From contig JAUWAB010000027.1 of assembly GCA_030602265.1 (NCBI GenBank), positions 1 to 48,797 on the forward strand: DNA of 48,797 nucleotides, in the 5' to 3' direction. Shown here piece by piece: positions 25,991 to 35,443 of the stretch. The notes under the pieces were generated by a model. The model worked only from the letters and a program-made list of their open reading frames with translations. It was not told where the DNA came from and did not search any database. The stretch's first letter is position 1. Every line of letters begins with the position of its first letter. A program made the position numbers and the translations under genes. This DNA comes from Prolixibacteraceae bacterium (GTDB lineage Bacteria; Bacteroidota; Bacteroidia; Bacteroidales; Prolixibacteraceae).

Positions 25991-27034
25991 TTACTCAGCC
26001 AGGTGATCCCTGAAATTATCCGACATATAAATCTTATTGAACCCCGACTCATCTGAATAAATAAAATAGACTGCAAGTTCGGGCAATGAAGCGGCAAGCT
26101 CCACGCTTTTCTCCAGTCCAAGCACCATGAAAGCGGTGGCAAATGCATCGGCGGTCATACAGTCACCGGCCAGGACAGTTGCGCTGAGCAGGCTGTGTTG
26201 GACCGGATATCCGGTTTTGGGATCAATGGTATGGGCATACTTTACGCCGTCTTTTTCATAAAAATTGCGGTAATTTCCTGAAGTGGCAAGTGCCCTGTCA
26301 GGCAACCTGACTACCGCTTGTATCTCCTGTCCGGCTAACAGCCCATCCTCATTGGGTTTACTGATGCCAATGCTCCAGGGCCGACCTTTGGCGTTAATCC
26401 CCTGGGCTGCCACCTCACCTCCGATTTCAACCATCAGGTTTTTACAACCCTTTGACCGCAGAAAATCGGCGATCAGGTCAGAAGTATACCCTTTGGCAAT
26501 GGCACTCATGTCGAGCATGGTCTCAGGGTGATCTTTTACTACCCTGTTGCCCTCCAGTCTGACTTTCCGGAAACCGGTAAACTGCAGCAGACTGTCAATG
26601 AGCTGATCCGTAATATTTTCCTTATGCCGGAACCCAAAACCCCAGGCATTGACCAGCGGGGCAACTGTAATATCAAATGCCCCGTCAGTAATTTCCGAAA
26701 TTTCTAAGGATCTCCTGAAACAGTTCAGAAACCACCGGTCGGCATCAACCGGCTCGTTCATGTTAATTTTTGAAATGGTTGATTGGGGATTGAAGGTTGA
26801 GAATGACAGATCATATTCAAGAAATTTTGACTTTATCTCTTCATGGTAATCCTTTCCTCCGGGGCTTTCATATACCACATGGTAATACGTGCCGTATACC
26901 GGTCCTTCATTGTAAACATACGCATCGGGCTGCCCGCAGGAAACATACACCATCAGGATAATAATCAATGAAAAGGCAGGCAGGCAGGAAATCCTGAACC
27001 GGGAGACCATAAATGAGCATAATGACGGTTTCAT
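25991..27034 (-). CDS. apbE: FAD:protein FMN transferase (ApbE)
   Basis: A 347-residue lipoprotein-type ApbE that covalently attaches FMN to threonine in Nqr/Rnf subunits. A hydrophobic signal ends at VYVSC (Cys33), which would anchor it on the outer face of the inner membrane. Family blocks follow: GPVYGTYYHV, STFNPQSTISKIN, DITVAPLVNAWGFG, MLDMSAIAKGYTSD, LMVEIGGEVAAQG, ATSGNYRNFYEKDG, YAHTIDPKTGYPV and the metal-binding DCMTADAFATAFMVLG. An ATG at 27010 is an alternative start. Its likely targets, NqrB and NqrC, are encoded 5-7 kb upstream on the same strand, separated by two mscS genes. Confidence 0.93.
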   Translation of the reverse strand: MKPSLCSFMVSRFRISCLPAFSLIIILMVYVSCGQPDAYVYNEGPVYGTYYHVVYESPGGKDYHEEIKSKFLEYDLSFSTFNPQSTISKINMNEPVDADRWFLNCFRRSLEISEITDGAFDITVAPLVNAWGFGFRHKENITDQLIDSLLQFTGFRKVRLEGNRVVKDHPETMLDMSAIAKGYTSDLIADFLRSKGCKNLMVEIGGEVAAQGINAKGRPWSIGISKPNEDGLLAGQEIQAVVRLPDRALATSGNYRNFYEKDGVKYAHTIDPKTGYPVQHSLLSATVLAGDCMTADAFATAFMVLGLEKSVELAASLPELAVYFIYSDESGFNKIYMSDNFRDHLAE

Positions 27035-27158
27035 ACAGATATCTGATTATTTGCGAATTTAAAAGATGCCGAAAGTAGAAAAAGTTAAGCACTAACCCAA
27101 CAGAAGGCAAATAATACGATAATAGAAATTACCCAGAACACCGAACACCTGCAGGCGC

Positions 27159-28085
27159 TTACTTACCGGGCTGATCCTTTCCGAAGACCGGGAATTGTGA
27201 AGGTGCATTGACAAAGCGCTGGGTTGGGTATGCCCATTGGATATCCGGGTAGTTGCCCACCTGGGTTAGGATGTCCTCCCAGATGCCAGCCTCCGTTCCC
27301 CGGCGTTTATGGGGATCACAGAGATAACGGACAGAAAGCCGGACACCATTTTCCACTACATCGGCATACACAATTGGTGTAAGATACTGATAATGTATCA
27401 GATAATGCTTACTGGCCTCTTTCAGTTCATGTTCCGCATCGGTAAGTAAACCGCGTGTATGCCTTCCGACGATCTCTTCGAGCATCAACTTGGCCTTTTG
27501 CCAGTTACTTTCGAATGTAATCCTGATTTCCATCTCATTCCAGATATACCTGAAGCCCTGGGTATAATTCGCCTGTGACTCGGTAAAGACTTTTCCGTTC
27601 GGGATATGGATTACTCTTCCTGTACTCTGGTCGGCATCCACCCAGTTGCCGATTTCCAAAATGGAGAACTGGTATAACCTCAGGTCGATTACATCCCCCT
27701 TGTGGGGTCCGATCTGGATCCGGTCACCGACAACAAACGGTTTTCTGAACATGATAAACATCCAGCCGGCAATATTGGCCAGCAGGTCTTTAAGGGCTAT
27801 GGCGATACCGGCAGAAAGAATTCCGAGAAAGGTGCCCACATGTCTGAAGGCATCGATCCAGACCATGCCAATCATTAAGATGCCAGTGACAGGAACGATA
27901 TACGACAACACCTGTTTCCAGAAATAGCGGGTCTTTACGTTTTCCGTGTTACGCCAGACTACCCGGAGGATCAGGTAGCGTATAGTGGATAACACAATCA
28001 GGATCACTATGGAAACCAGAATTTTATATTGTGCTTCCACCGTGATCCCTGAAAATTCCTCTAAAAATGTTGTAATCCTTTGCAT
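27159..28085 (-). CDS. MscS-family mechanosensitive channel (1)
   Basis: A 308-residue small-conductance mechanosensitive channel. Three hydrophobic helices (about 23-46, 62-85 and 92-120) lead into the pore helix SAGIAIALKDLLANIAGW, then the beta domain (FVVGDRIQIGPHKGDV) and the cytoplasmic vestibule. The vestibule includes a distinct insert rich in aromatic and acidic residues (GNWVDADQSTGRVIHIPNG). It lies 74 bases after the second mscS gene on the same strand. Its pore-domain sequence differs clearly from the neighbour, so the two are not a recent duplication. Confidence 0.9.
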   Translation of the reverse strand: MQRITTFLEEFSGITVEAQYKILVSIVILIVLSTIRYLILRVVWRNTENVKTRYFWKQVLSYIVPVTGILMIGMVWIDAFRHVGTFLGILSAGIAIALKDLLANIAGWMFIMFRKPFVVGDRIQIGPHKGDVIDLRLYQFSILEIGNWVDADQSTGRVIHIPNGKVFTESQANYTQGFRYIWNEMEIRITFESNWQKAKLMLEEIVGRHTRGLLTDAEHELKEASKHYLIHYQYLTPIVYADVVENGVRLSVRYLCDPHKRRGTEAGIWEDILTQVGNYPDIQWAYPTQRFVNAPSQFPVFGKDQPGK

Positions 28086-28159
28086 TCTACATTCTGATGA
28101 TTACTTCCGGCGGACCGGAAACTATGAGCAAAAGATACAAATTTATCACCAGAAAAAGA

Positions 28160-29080
28160 TCAGCTCAATTGATTTTCAACAGTCAGCTTAAGCGGTTTTA
28201 TTTCCTCACCCCAATAGACGGTGGTGTGCGGGAACGGGATTTCGATACCTTCCTTGTCAAAAGCCTTCTTCAGCCGTTTCCTGTATTCCCTGGCTACCGG
28301 CCACTGTACGCCAGGCTTGGTTTTCAGCCTGGTTTTGATAACAATGGCACTGTCGTCGAACTTATCCAGTCCGAAAATTTCGATCGGTTCGATCATTAAA
28401 TCCTTAAACTCCGGATCAGCAATTAACTCGTCACCAACTTCCCGTATCACTCCGATAACGTGATCAGTATCCTCTTTGTAGGCCACTCCGATATCCAGGG
28501 CAGCCGCCGACCATTCCTTGGTAAGATTGGAAATGGTATTAATCTTCCCGTTCTGGAAGGTATGCACCACTCCCTCAAAATCCCGCAGGGTGGTTGTACG
28601 CAGTTCTATACGGGCAACAGAACCGGCAGTTCCGTTAATCCTGACCACATCACCCGTCCGGATCTGGTTTTCGAGCAACATAAAAAATCCGGAAATAAAG
28701 TCACGGACCAGCTCCTGCGCCCCGAAACCCACAGCAAGCCCAAGGATACCGGCACCGGCCAGCAGCGGGGCAATATCCAGGCCAAGGCGGCGCAGGATAA
28801 TCATCATGAAGATGGTCCATATGATGATTTTGCCAACGCCTTTTAAAATTCCGGTAAGGGTATTTATCCGCTTTTCGGCTTCGATGGATTCTTCATCCTC
28901 ATTTCGTTTTGAACGGCTGATCAGCAGGCGGTTCAACCTGCGAAACAATATCCTGTTCAACCGGAGCAAGGCAAACATGATCAGCAGGATGATCAAAATG
29001 ACCGGCAAATCGTATATGCTCCACTTCAGGGCACCAGCGACAAAGTCATTCCAGAATTCTGCATTTAAATATTTTTCCAT
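28160..29080 (-). CDS. MscS-family mechanosensitive channel (2)
   Basis: A 306-residue MscS channel that releases solutes on osmotic downshock. Two or three N-terminal helices (about 17-42 and 85-108) precede the pore-lining AGAGILGLAVGFGAQELVRDFISG, a close match to the glycine/alanine-packed MscS pore helix. The beta domain has TGDVVRINGTAGSVARIELR, and the C-terminal ferredoxin-like part follows (IEPIEIFGLDKFDDSAIVIKT). Encoded just after the nqr terminator, upstream of the first channel gene. Confidence 0.92.
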   Translation of the reverse strand: MEKYLNAEFWNDFVAGALKWSIYDLPVILIILLIMFALLRLNRILFRRLNRLLISRSKRNEDEESIEAEKRINTLTGILKGVGKIIIWTIFMMIILRRLGLDIAPLLAGAGILGLAVGFGAQELVRDFISGFFMLLENQIRTGDVVRINGTAGSVARIELRTTTLRDFEGVVHTFQNGKINTISNLTKEWSAAALDIGVAYKEDTDHVIGVIREVGDELIADPEFKDLMIEPIEIFGLDKFDDSAIVIKTRLKTKPGVQWPVAREYRKRLKKAFDKEGIEIPFPHTTVYWGEEIKPLKLTVENQLS

Positions 29081-29251
29081 GATACAAATTATTAAGTATT
29101 AATTAATCAATCTCAACATTTCCGGTGGTTCCCATAAATATAACAAAAATTTTGAATTTATATGCAAAATATTCCAATCAACATCCCATTAATAACTTAT
29201 GCATGATAAGCCCTGCCGCTCCCGACAGTATTATAAGATCATACAATATCA

Positions 29252-29281
29252 AATAAAAAAGGGCTGCATTCTGCAACCCTT
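29252..29281 (-). terminator. Rho-independent terminator of the nqr operon
   Basis: On the minus strand AAGGGTTGCA, a 3-base loop and TGCAGCCCTT (one wobble) are followed by a T run. It lies 22 bases past the nqrF stop and cuts off the mscS genes from nqr transcription. Confidence 0.9.
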
Positions 29282-29303
29282 CTTTATACTCTATTTTCCC
29301 ATA

Positions 29304-30566
29304 TCAACCACCGAAGTCGTCGAATAAAATATTTTCATTGGGAACACCCAGATCATACAGCATTTTTTGCACGGCATCGTTCATCATGGGCGGGCCGCAG
29401 AGATAGTAATCAATTTCTTCAGGCTCCTCATGTTTGGTAAGATAGTGGTCGTAGATCACCTGGTGGATAAAACCTGTAGGACCCGACCAGTTATCCTCCG
29501 GTTTTGGTTCCGAAAGGGCAAGGTTGAACTTGAAATTCGGGAAGTTTTCCTCGATCTCCCTGAACTGCTCATAGTAGAATACTTCTCTCCACGACCTTGC
29601 ACCATACCAGAAAGTAACCTTCTTTTTCGTTTCCTTAACGGTATGGAAAAGATGGAACAGGTGTGACCGCATGGGAGCCATACCGGCACCACCCCCTATA
29701 AACATCATTTCGTTATCGTTTTTTTTAAGGAAGAATTCACCGAAAGGTCCAGAAACCATCACTTTATCACCCGGTTTTCTGGAGAAAATAAAGGATGAAC
29801 AGACACCTGGATTTACATTTTTAAAGCGGTTGTTGGCCCTGTCCCATGGCGGAGTGGCAATACGGATGTTAAGCATTACAATATTCCCTTCAGCGGGGTG
29901 ATTGGCCATGGAGTAAGCGCGGAAAGTGGGCTCCGGATTTTTCATTTTCAGGTCGAAAATACCGAATTTCTCCCATTCTTCTCTGAATTCGGGTTGCACG
30001 TCCATATCCTTAAAGTCCACCTCAATTTTGGGTACATCGATCTGGATATATCCGCCGGATTTGAAATCAAGCGTTTCGCCTTCAGGAAGTTGCACCACAA
30101 ACTCTTTAATAAAGGTAGCCACGTTACGGTTGGAGACCACTGTACATTCCCACTTCTTCACACCCAGGATTTCCTGGTGCATATGCACCTTCAGGTCTTC
30201 CTTCACTTTGACCTGGCAGGCAAGCCTCCAGTTATCATTTTGCTCTTTTCGGGTAAAGAAACCGGTTTCGGTAGGAAGAATTGAACCACCCCCTTCAACG
30301 ATCTGACACCTGCACATACCGCAGGTACCTCCACCACCGCAGGCGGAAGGCAGGATCACCTTGGCATTGCTCAGGGTGGTCAGAAGGGTACTTCCCGGTT
30401 CCGTTTCAATCTCCTTATAGCCGTCATTGATATTGATTTTAACAATACCCGAAGGCATCAGCTTCTTTTTGGCGTACAACAAGATAGCCACCAGCAGGAT
30501 GATCACGAGGAGGAACACTGCCACGCTGGTAAGGACAACCGTTGTTTGAGTTGATAATAATATCAT
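29304..30566 (-). CDS. nqrF: Na+-NQR subunit F, NADH dehydrogenase
   Basis: A 420-residue subunit that takes electrons from NADH. One N-terminal anchor helix (about 9-31) precedes a plant-type [2Fe-2S] domain with Cys76, Cys82, Cys85 and Cys117, then an FNR-type module: FAD motif RAYSMANHP, NADH-binding GGGAGMAPMRSH and CGPPMM, and the FDDFGG terminus. Last gene of the six-gene operon, 23 bases after nqrE. Confidence 0.97.
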   Translation of the reverse strand: MILLSTQTTVVLTSVAVFLLVIILLVAILLYAKKKLMPSGIVKININDGYKEIETEPGSTLLTTLSNAKVILPSACGGGGTCGMCRCQIVEGGGSILPTETGFFTRKEQNDNWRLACQVKVKEDLKVHMHQEILGVKKWECTVVSNRNVATFIKEFVVQLPEGETLDFKSGGYIQIDVPKIEVDFKDMDVQPEFREEWEKFGIFDLKMKNPEPTFRAYSMANHPAEGNIVMLNIRIATPPWDRANNRFKNVNPGVCSSFIFSRKPGDKVMVSGPFGEFFLKKNDNEMMFIGGGAGMAPMRSHLFHLFHTVKETKKKVTFWYGARSWREVFYYEQFREIEENFPNFKFNLALSEPKPEDNWSGPTGFIHQVIYDHYLTKHEEPEEIDYYLCGPPMMNDAVQKMLYDLGVPNENILFDDFGG

Positions 30567-30589
30567 TGTTCAGACTTTTTTGATGTTCA

Positions 30590-31207
30590 TTAAAGTTTAA
30601 TTCCCATGAAGCCCATGAAAGCAAGCCCCATCAGACCGGTCACAATAAACGTGATCCCAAGGCCGCGCAGCGGTGCGGGTATGTTGGAATACTGAATTTT
30701 TTCGCGGATCGCAGCGATACCCACAATGGCAAGAAACCAGCCGAGCCCGGAACCGAGGCCGTAAACGGTCGCCTCACCGATATTGTGAAATGCCTTCTGC
30801 TGCATAAAAAGGGCACCACCCAGGATGGCACAATTCACGGCAATCAGCGGGAGGAAGATCCCAAGCTGTGTATAAAGGACCGGCGCAAACTTCTCGACCA
30901 CCATTTCAACCAGCTGTACCATGGATGCGATTACCGCAATAAACATGATGAAGCTCAGAAAGCTGAGGTCGACTTCGGCAAATGCGGGACCCGCCCAAGC
31001 CATAGCCCCCTCGGCAAGAATATAATTTTCAAGCAGGTAGTTCACCGGAAGGGTGATCCCCAATACGAAAATAACCGCCAATCCCAGACCGGTTGCCGTT
31101 TTGACTGATTTTGACACAGCCAGGTAGGAACACATACCCAGGAAGTAGGCAAACACCATATTTTCGATGAAGATCGACTTAATAAATATATTAATCAGAT
31201 TTTCCAT
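30590..31207 (-). CDS. nqrE: Na+-NQR subunit E
   Basis: A 205-residue membrane subunit with about six helices. Cys26 (GMCSYLAVS) and Cys126 (VNCAILGG) sit in the two half-helices that, with those of NqrD, hold the intramembrane [2Fe-2S] cluster. The spacing to nqrD is 18 bases and to nqrF 23 bases. Confidence 0.96.
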   Translation of the reverse strand: MENLINIFIKSIFIENMVFAYFLGMCSYLAVSKSVKTATGLGLAVIFVLGITLPVNYLLENYILAEGAMAWAGPAFAEVDLSFLSFIMFIAVIASMVQLVEMVVEKFAPVLYTQLGIFLPLIAVNCAILGGALFMQQKAFHNIGEATVYGLGSGLGWFLAIVGIAAIREKIQYSNIPAPLRGLGITFIVTGLMGLAFMGFMGIKL

Positions 31208-31225
31208 AATCAGAACAATTTTGGG

Positions 31226-31876
31226 TTAATTTTCGATCAGTTTACGGTTGCGGCTGCGTTGTACCCATATGATGATACCCACGGTAATCAAGGCCATGGG
31301 TGGCAGGATCATCATACCGTTATTCTCATAGAAACCGCCGTTTACAACATACCAGCTGTTGGGTATTACCTGGTAGCCCCAGACCGAACCAGACCCCAGC
31401 AGTTCACGGAAGAAACCCACAATCACCAGGATCACACCATACCCGGCGGCATTCCCGACTCCGTCGAGGAACGACTGCCAGGGCCGGTTGCCTAATGCAA
31501 AAGCCTCCAGGCGGCCCATGATGATACAGTTGGTGATAATCAGTCCGACGAATACCGAAAGCTGTTTCGAGACATCATATACGAATGCCTTCAGAACCTG
31601 GTCGACCAGAATTACCAGTGCAGCGATAATTACCAGCTGTACAATAATCCTGATCCGGTTGGGGATCGTGTTTCTGAGCAGGGAAATTATGACATTGGCA
31701 AAACCAAGTACAGCCATAACAGAGATGGACATAACCACGGCGGGCTTTAACTGTGCGGTAACTGCCAGCGCTGAACAGATGCCCAAAACCTGAACGGTGA
31801 TCGGGTTACTGTCGTTCAGCGGATCGGAAAGCAGTTTCAGATTTTTCTTGGAAAATAATGCTTCTTTCTCACTCAT
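31226..31876 (-). CDS. nqrD: Na+-NQR subunit D
   Basis: A 216-residue membrane subunit, homologous to NqrE in inverted topology. Cys34 (GICSALAVT) and Cys117 (TNCIIMGR) complete the shared [2Fe-2S] site. The start is 2 bases past the nqrC stop, implying translational coupling. Confidence 0.96.
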   Translation of the reverse strand: MSEKEALFSKKNLKLLSDPLNDSNPITVQVLGICSALAVTAQLKPAVVMSISVMAVLGFANVIISLLRNTIPNRIRIIVQLVIIAALVILVDQVLKAFVYDVSKQLSVFVGLIITNCIIMGRLEAFALGNRPWQSFLDGVGNAAGYGVILVIVGFFRELLGSGSVWGYQVIPNSWYVVNGGFYENNGMMILPPMALITVGIIIWVQRSRNRKLIEN

Positions 31877-31878
31877 GG

Positions 31879-32577
31879 TTATGATTTTTTCCGTGTTATA
31901 AAATTCTGGTAACTTTTCAGGTCATCGAGCAGCATCTGCTCAAGCCCCTTACTGGTAATGGTTCCACCGGAAATGGCATCCACCCGGTGTTCGGCAGGTG
32001 CCGATTCATTGGCTTTTGCCACAATGATGGAAACCAGGTTCCCGGCAGCATCAAAAATCGTTTTCCCTCTGAAAGGATCCTGAAATGCCGGAGTGGATAT
32101 CTCGGCACCTAATCCTGGAGTCTCACCCTGATGGTCGAAATTGGCTCCGTAGATGGTATTGAGGTCCTCGTTCAGGGCAATATACCCCCAGATCGGGCCC
32201 CACAAGCCGGCTCCCCTGAGTGGGAAGATGTATTTCAAACCTTCCTCGGTCTGGCATTCAAATACCGGCAAAAGACGCTGATCGACTGGCTTGTTCTTCT
32301 GTACCCGCAAGTCAATTTCAAAAGCGTTGCCCTCGACCTGCTCACCCTTTGAATTAACTACATAGGTATTTACAATTTTCTGTGCATAAACCTCTTCAGC
32401 ATTCTTTGCGGTAGTCGCAATGTTAACTGAAGCCAGGATATTCTGCTTCTTCTCAATTTCGGTATTCTTCTTCTGGAAGGGCTTCAGCGACATCGCCGCA
32501 ATCGAAAGGACCGCCGCAACCAGAATGACCATTACGGAGGCGTAAATGAATGTATATTTATTACTGTTCCTGTCCAT
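31879..32577 (-). CDS. nqrC: Na+-NQR subunit C, covalent FMN carrier
   Basis: A 232-residue subunit with one N-terminal helix (about 9-31) and a periplasmic FMN-binding domain. The flavinylation motif is DAISGGTITS, with Thr206 the likely ApbE target; the more usual SGAT is SGGT here. GLWGPIWGYIAL and EISTPAFQDPFRGK are typical NqrC blocks. The gene lies 18 bases after nqrB. Confidence 0.95.
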   Translation of the reverse strand: MDRNSNKYTFIYASVMVILVAAVLSIAAMSLKPFQKKNTEIEKKQNILASVNIATTAKNAEEVYAQKIVNTYVVNSKGEQVEGNAFEIDLRVQKNKPVDQRLLPVFECQTEEGLKYIFPLRGAGLWGPIWGYIALNEDLNTIYGANFDHQGETPGLGAEISTPAFQDPFRGKTIFDAAGNLVSIIVAKANESAPAEHRVDAISGGTITSKGLEQMLLDDLKSYQNFITRKKS

Positions 32578-32595
32578 AACTTCAAATTTTTAACA

Positions 32596-33777
32596 TTATG
32601 CTGAAACTTTAACCCTTTTGAGGCGGCGTTTGATATTGGCTTCCACCACATAGTGGTCGATCAGCGGAGCAAAGGTGTTCATCAGCAGGATGGCCAGCAT
32701 CATACCTTCCGGATAGGCCGGGTTTACGACCCTGAAAAGAATGGCAGTTACCCCGATTAGAAAACCATAGATCCATTTTCCGGTATCGGTCTGGGCAGCT
32801 GAAACCGGATCGGTTGCCATAAAGACTGCACCGAAGGCAAATCCGCCCAATACCAGGTGATGCCAGAAAGGCATGGAAAAATAGGCAGCCACTGCAGGGG
32901 ACAGACCCTGCACACCTGCGAATAGATTCAGGATGATGCCCATTAACATACCTCCGGCAACGGTGCTGACCATTATTTTCCAGCTTCCTATGCCGGTTAT
33001 GATCAGGAATACCGCTCCCAGCAGGATGGCCAGTGTAGAGGTCTCCCCGATGGAACCCGGTATTAATCCGATAAAGGCATCAAACACATTGAAATCAATA
33101 TTACCGGCGGCGGCATCAGCCATGGGAGTTGCCCCGGTAAAGCCATCCACCACCTTGTCGGAATCCTTCAGGGTTACCCATACTTTATCTCCCGACATCT
33201 GAGCGGGGTATGCAAAAAAGAGAAATGCCCTGGCGAGCAGTGCCGGATTCCAGATGTTCATGCCGGTTCCGCCAAAAACCTCCTTGCCGAAGATGACGGC
33301 AAACACGGTGGCCACGGCAACCATCCAAAGCGGCGTGTTGATGGGCATAACCAGCGGGATCAGCATCCCCGAAACAAGGAAACCTTCGTTTACCTCGTGC
33401 CCTCTCATCTGGGCAAAGGCAAACTCTACGCCTAACCCTACCACATAGGAAACGATAACAACCGGCAGTACTTTTAACAACCCATAGAAAAATACGGTGA
33501 AAAAACCGGTTGAGGCCAGTTCCCCAATAGCCTTGAAATGCTGGTATCCGGTATTGTACATACCAAACAATAAGGCAGGGAGAAGGGCAATGATCACAAA
33601 CGACATGGTACGTTTGAGATCAATATGGTCGTGAATATGACTTCCGGATTTGGATGTATTCTTAGGTACGAAAGCCAATGTGAAAAATGCATCGTGAGTG
33701 GAATGCAACCAGTGGTATTTGGCGCCTTTCTGCACATATGGCTTTGTTTTCTCAAAAAAGTCTCTGAGTGCTTTCAT
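32596..33777 (-). CDS. nqrB: Na+-NQR subunit B, covalent FMN carrier and Na+ channel
   Basis: A 393-residue polytopic membrane subunit. The covalent FMN motif is DGFTGATP with Thr217. RTMSFVIIALLPALLFGMYNTG, EVNEGFLVSGMLIPLVMP, FGGTGMNIWNPALLARAFLFF and GGFAFGAVFMATDPVSAA are the conserved helical blocks. The gene follows nqrA by 39 bases. Confidence 0.97.
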   Translation of the reverse strand: MKALRDFFEKTKPYVQKGAKYHWLHSTHDAFFTLAFVPKNTSKSGSHIHDHIDLKRTMSFVIIALLPALLFGMYNTGYQHFKAIGELASTGFFTVFFYGLLKVLPVVIVSYVVGLGVEFAFAQMRGHEVNEGFLVSGMLIPLVMPINTPLWMVAVATVFAVIFGKEVFGGTGMNIWNPALLARAFLFFAYPAQMSGDKVWVTLKDSDKVVDGFTGATPMADAAAGNIDFNVFDAFIGLIPGSIGETSTLAILLGAVFLIITGIGSWKIMVSTVAGGMLMGIILNLFAGVQGLSPAVAAYFSMPFWHHLVLGGFAFGAVFMATDPVSAAQTDTGKWIYGFLIGVTAILFRVVNPAYPEGMMLAILLMNTFAPLIDHYVVEANIKRRLKRVKVSA

Positions 33778-33816
33778 CTATTCTATCAATTATTATTGTC
33801 AGCAATTTACCGTTAA

Positions 33817-35169
33817 TTAGCCCATTTCCTGAACCATGGTATTAATACCCTTCCTGAGGATCTCCTGAACCTTTATCTTCGAAGTACAGGCAAATTCACA
33901 CAGCGCAAGGTCCTCTTCCACCACCTCGTAGATCCCTAACTGCTCCATTTTGTCGATATCGTTTACCAGGATGGATTTCAGGAGGTGTACCGGCAGAAGG
34001 TCCATGGGCAGATACTTTTCATACTGCCCCGACATGACAAAGGCACGCTCACCTCCGTGAAGGTTGGCTGTGAGCTCGTAAGCCTTTGCCGGCATCAAGG
34101 CGGAGAGGAATGCTTTGGACGCACTGTATTTTTGGGCTCCGGGCAAAGCCCATCCCATGAATTCATATTCATCACCCTCGGGGATTACGGTAATCTGGGC
34201 GTCATAAAATCCGATGAAATTATCACAGATCAGCTTGGTGCCCGTCAGTGGATTACCACTGATAACCCTTTGTTTGTTTTCGGATTTGAGTTTACCTTCC
34301 AGAATGGGGCAAAGTCTTGTTCCTGAAACGATTTTGACATACCGTGGATGGATGACCTCTGAACCTGTTAATGCAACGATTTTTGAAAAATCAACCTTGC
34401 CGGTCTCAAACAATTTCCCGATAATGGCAACATCCTGTGGATTTACGGTCCAGACAACCTCGCCCTTGTTAACCGGTTTGATGTGGTGAATCTGAACACC
34501 GACGTTTCCGGCAGGGTGCGGACCGTCAAAATAATTGATTTCCACATTTTTAACCTGACTAAAAACTTTGTTTTCACCGGAGGCGGGCAATCCAAGCCAT
34601 ACTTTTCCGGAGGTAAGTTTGGCTAAAGCGTTGATACCGGCCTGGAACTGTTTTTCCTGCCCTTTCAGGATAAACCCATAATCAGGGGCAAGCGGAGCAG
34701 TATCGAAACCAGATATAAAAATATCCCTCGGTTTTTCGTCCGGCCGGGCAACTATCCCGTAAGGACGCCTTTTAATCAACGGCCACATCCCGCTTTTCAG
34801 AAGCAATTCCCTTACCCGGGCCTCATCCATGGTCTGTGGATCAGACTTGCCGAAATCGACAGAACCTTTCGACGGATCAGCATCAACAATGACTTCCAGA
34901 ATCCTACGCCTTTCACCCCTGTTGATCAGGGAAACAGTCCCGGCGACCGGGGTTACGTAGAAAACTTCAGGATGGTACTTGTCGTAGAACAAAGGCTCAC
35001 CGGCTTTCACTTCCTGGCCTTGTTTGACACTTAACCGTGGAGTGAGCCCTGGAAAATCGATGGGCTTCAAGGCATATTGCTCAGCAGAGGGCGCCTCTTC
35101 CAACACAGCTTCGGCCTTCCCCATAATTCTGATATTCAGCCCTTTCCTAAGTTTTATTGTTTTTGACAT
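33817..35169 (-). CDS. nqrA: Na+-NQR subunit A
   Basis: A 450-residue peripheral cytoplasmic subunit and first gene of the operon. Family blocks include LKPIDFPGLTPRLSVKQGQ-type N-terminal sequence, VKAGEPLFYDK, GMWPLIKRRPYG, FISGFDTAPLAPDYGF and LPMDLLPVHLLKSILVND. No cofactor motif is expected. The full -33/-7 promoter at 35202-35232 lies 33 bases upstream of its ATG. Confidence 0.97.
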   Translation of the reverse strand: MSKTIKLRKGLNIRIMGKAEAVLEEAPSAEQYALKPIDFPGLTPRLSVKQGQEVKAGEPLFYDKYHPEVFYVTPVAGTVSLINRGERRRILEVIVDADPSKGSVDFGKSDPQTMDEARVRELLLKSGMWPLIKRRPYGIVARPDEKPRDIFISGFDTAPLAPDYGFILKGQEKQFQAGINALAKLTSGKVWLGLPASGENKVFSQVKNVEINYFDGPHPAGNVGVQIHHIKPVNKGEVVWTVNPQDVAIIGKLFETGKVDFSKIVALTGSEVIHPRYVKIVSGTRLCPILEGKLKSENKQRVISGNPLTGTKLICDNFIGFYDAQITVIPEGDEYEFMGWALPGAQKYSASKAFLSALMPAKAYELTANLHGGERAFVMSGQYEKYLPMDLLPVHLLKSILVNDIDKMEQLGIYEVVEEDLALCEFACTSKIKVQEILRKGINTMVQEMG

Positions 35170-35201
35170 ATTCGTATGTGAATAGATTTCAATTTAGTCA
35201 G

Positions 35202-35232
35202 CAAAAGTATATATTTTCAGTACTTTTCACAA
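35202..35232 (-). promoter_or_regulatory. Promoter of nqrABCDEF
   Basis: On the minus strand TTG (35232-35230), a 20-base spacer and TACTTTTG (35209-35202) match the Bacteroidota -33/-7 consensus. Start of transcription would be near 35195, about 26 bases before the nqrA ATG. Confidence 0.75.
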
Positions 35233-35410
35233 TATTACAGCCTTTTAAACGATTTAGTTTCAAAATATCGACATATTTATATTCGTTAAAAATGCACAAA
35301 AATTAATTTCATTTTTTTGAATATCTCAGGTTCAGTAACTTTAGCGGCGGAACAACGTTCAAAAATTATTGTAAATAAATGATTAAATGATTATTGCAGG
35401 ATTTAGGTAT

Positions 35411-35418
35411 TATTTTTG
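35411..35418 (+). promoter_or_regulatory. -7 box of the T9SS plug-domain gene
   Basis: TATTTTTG, exact TAnnTTTG, 26 bases before the ATG at 35444. It is divergent from the nqr promoter about 180 bases away. Confidence 0.5.
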
Positions 35419-35443
35419 CCTGCAATCTGTAAATATTTGATAT

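Noticed and set aside
27159-29080. Recent tandem duplication of the two mscS genes
   Set aside because: The pore and beta-domain sequences differ too much; they are two subfamilies placed side by side.
28518-29102. A 194-codon frame opposite the second mscS gene
   Set aside because: Antisense shadow of a complete channel gene, rich in Arg/Ser/Pro as expected from reverse reading.
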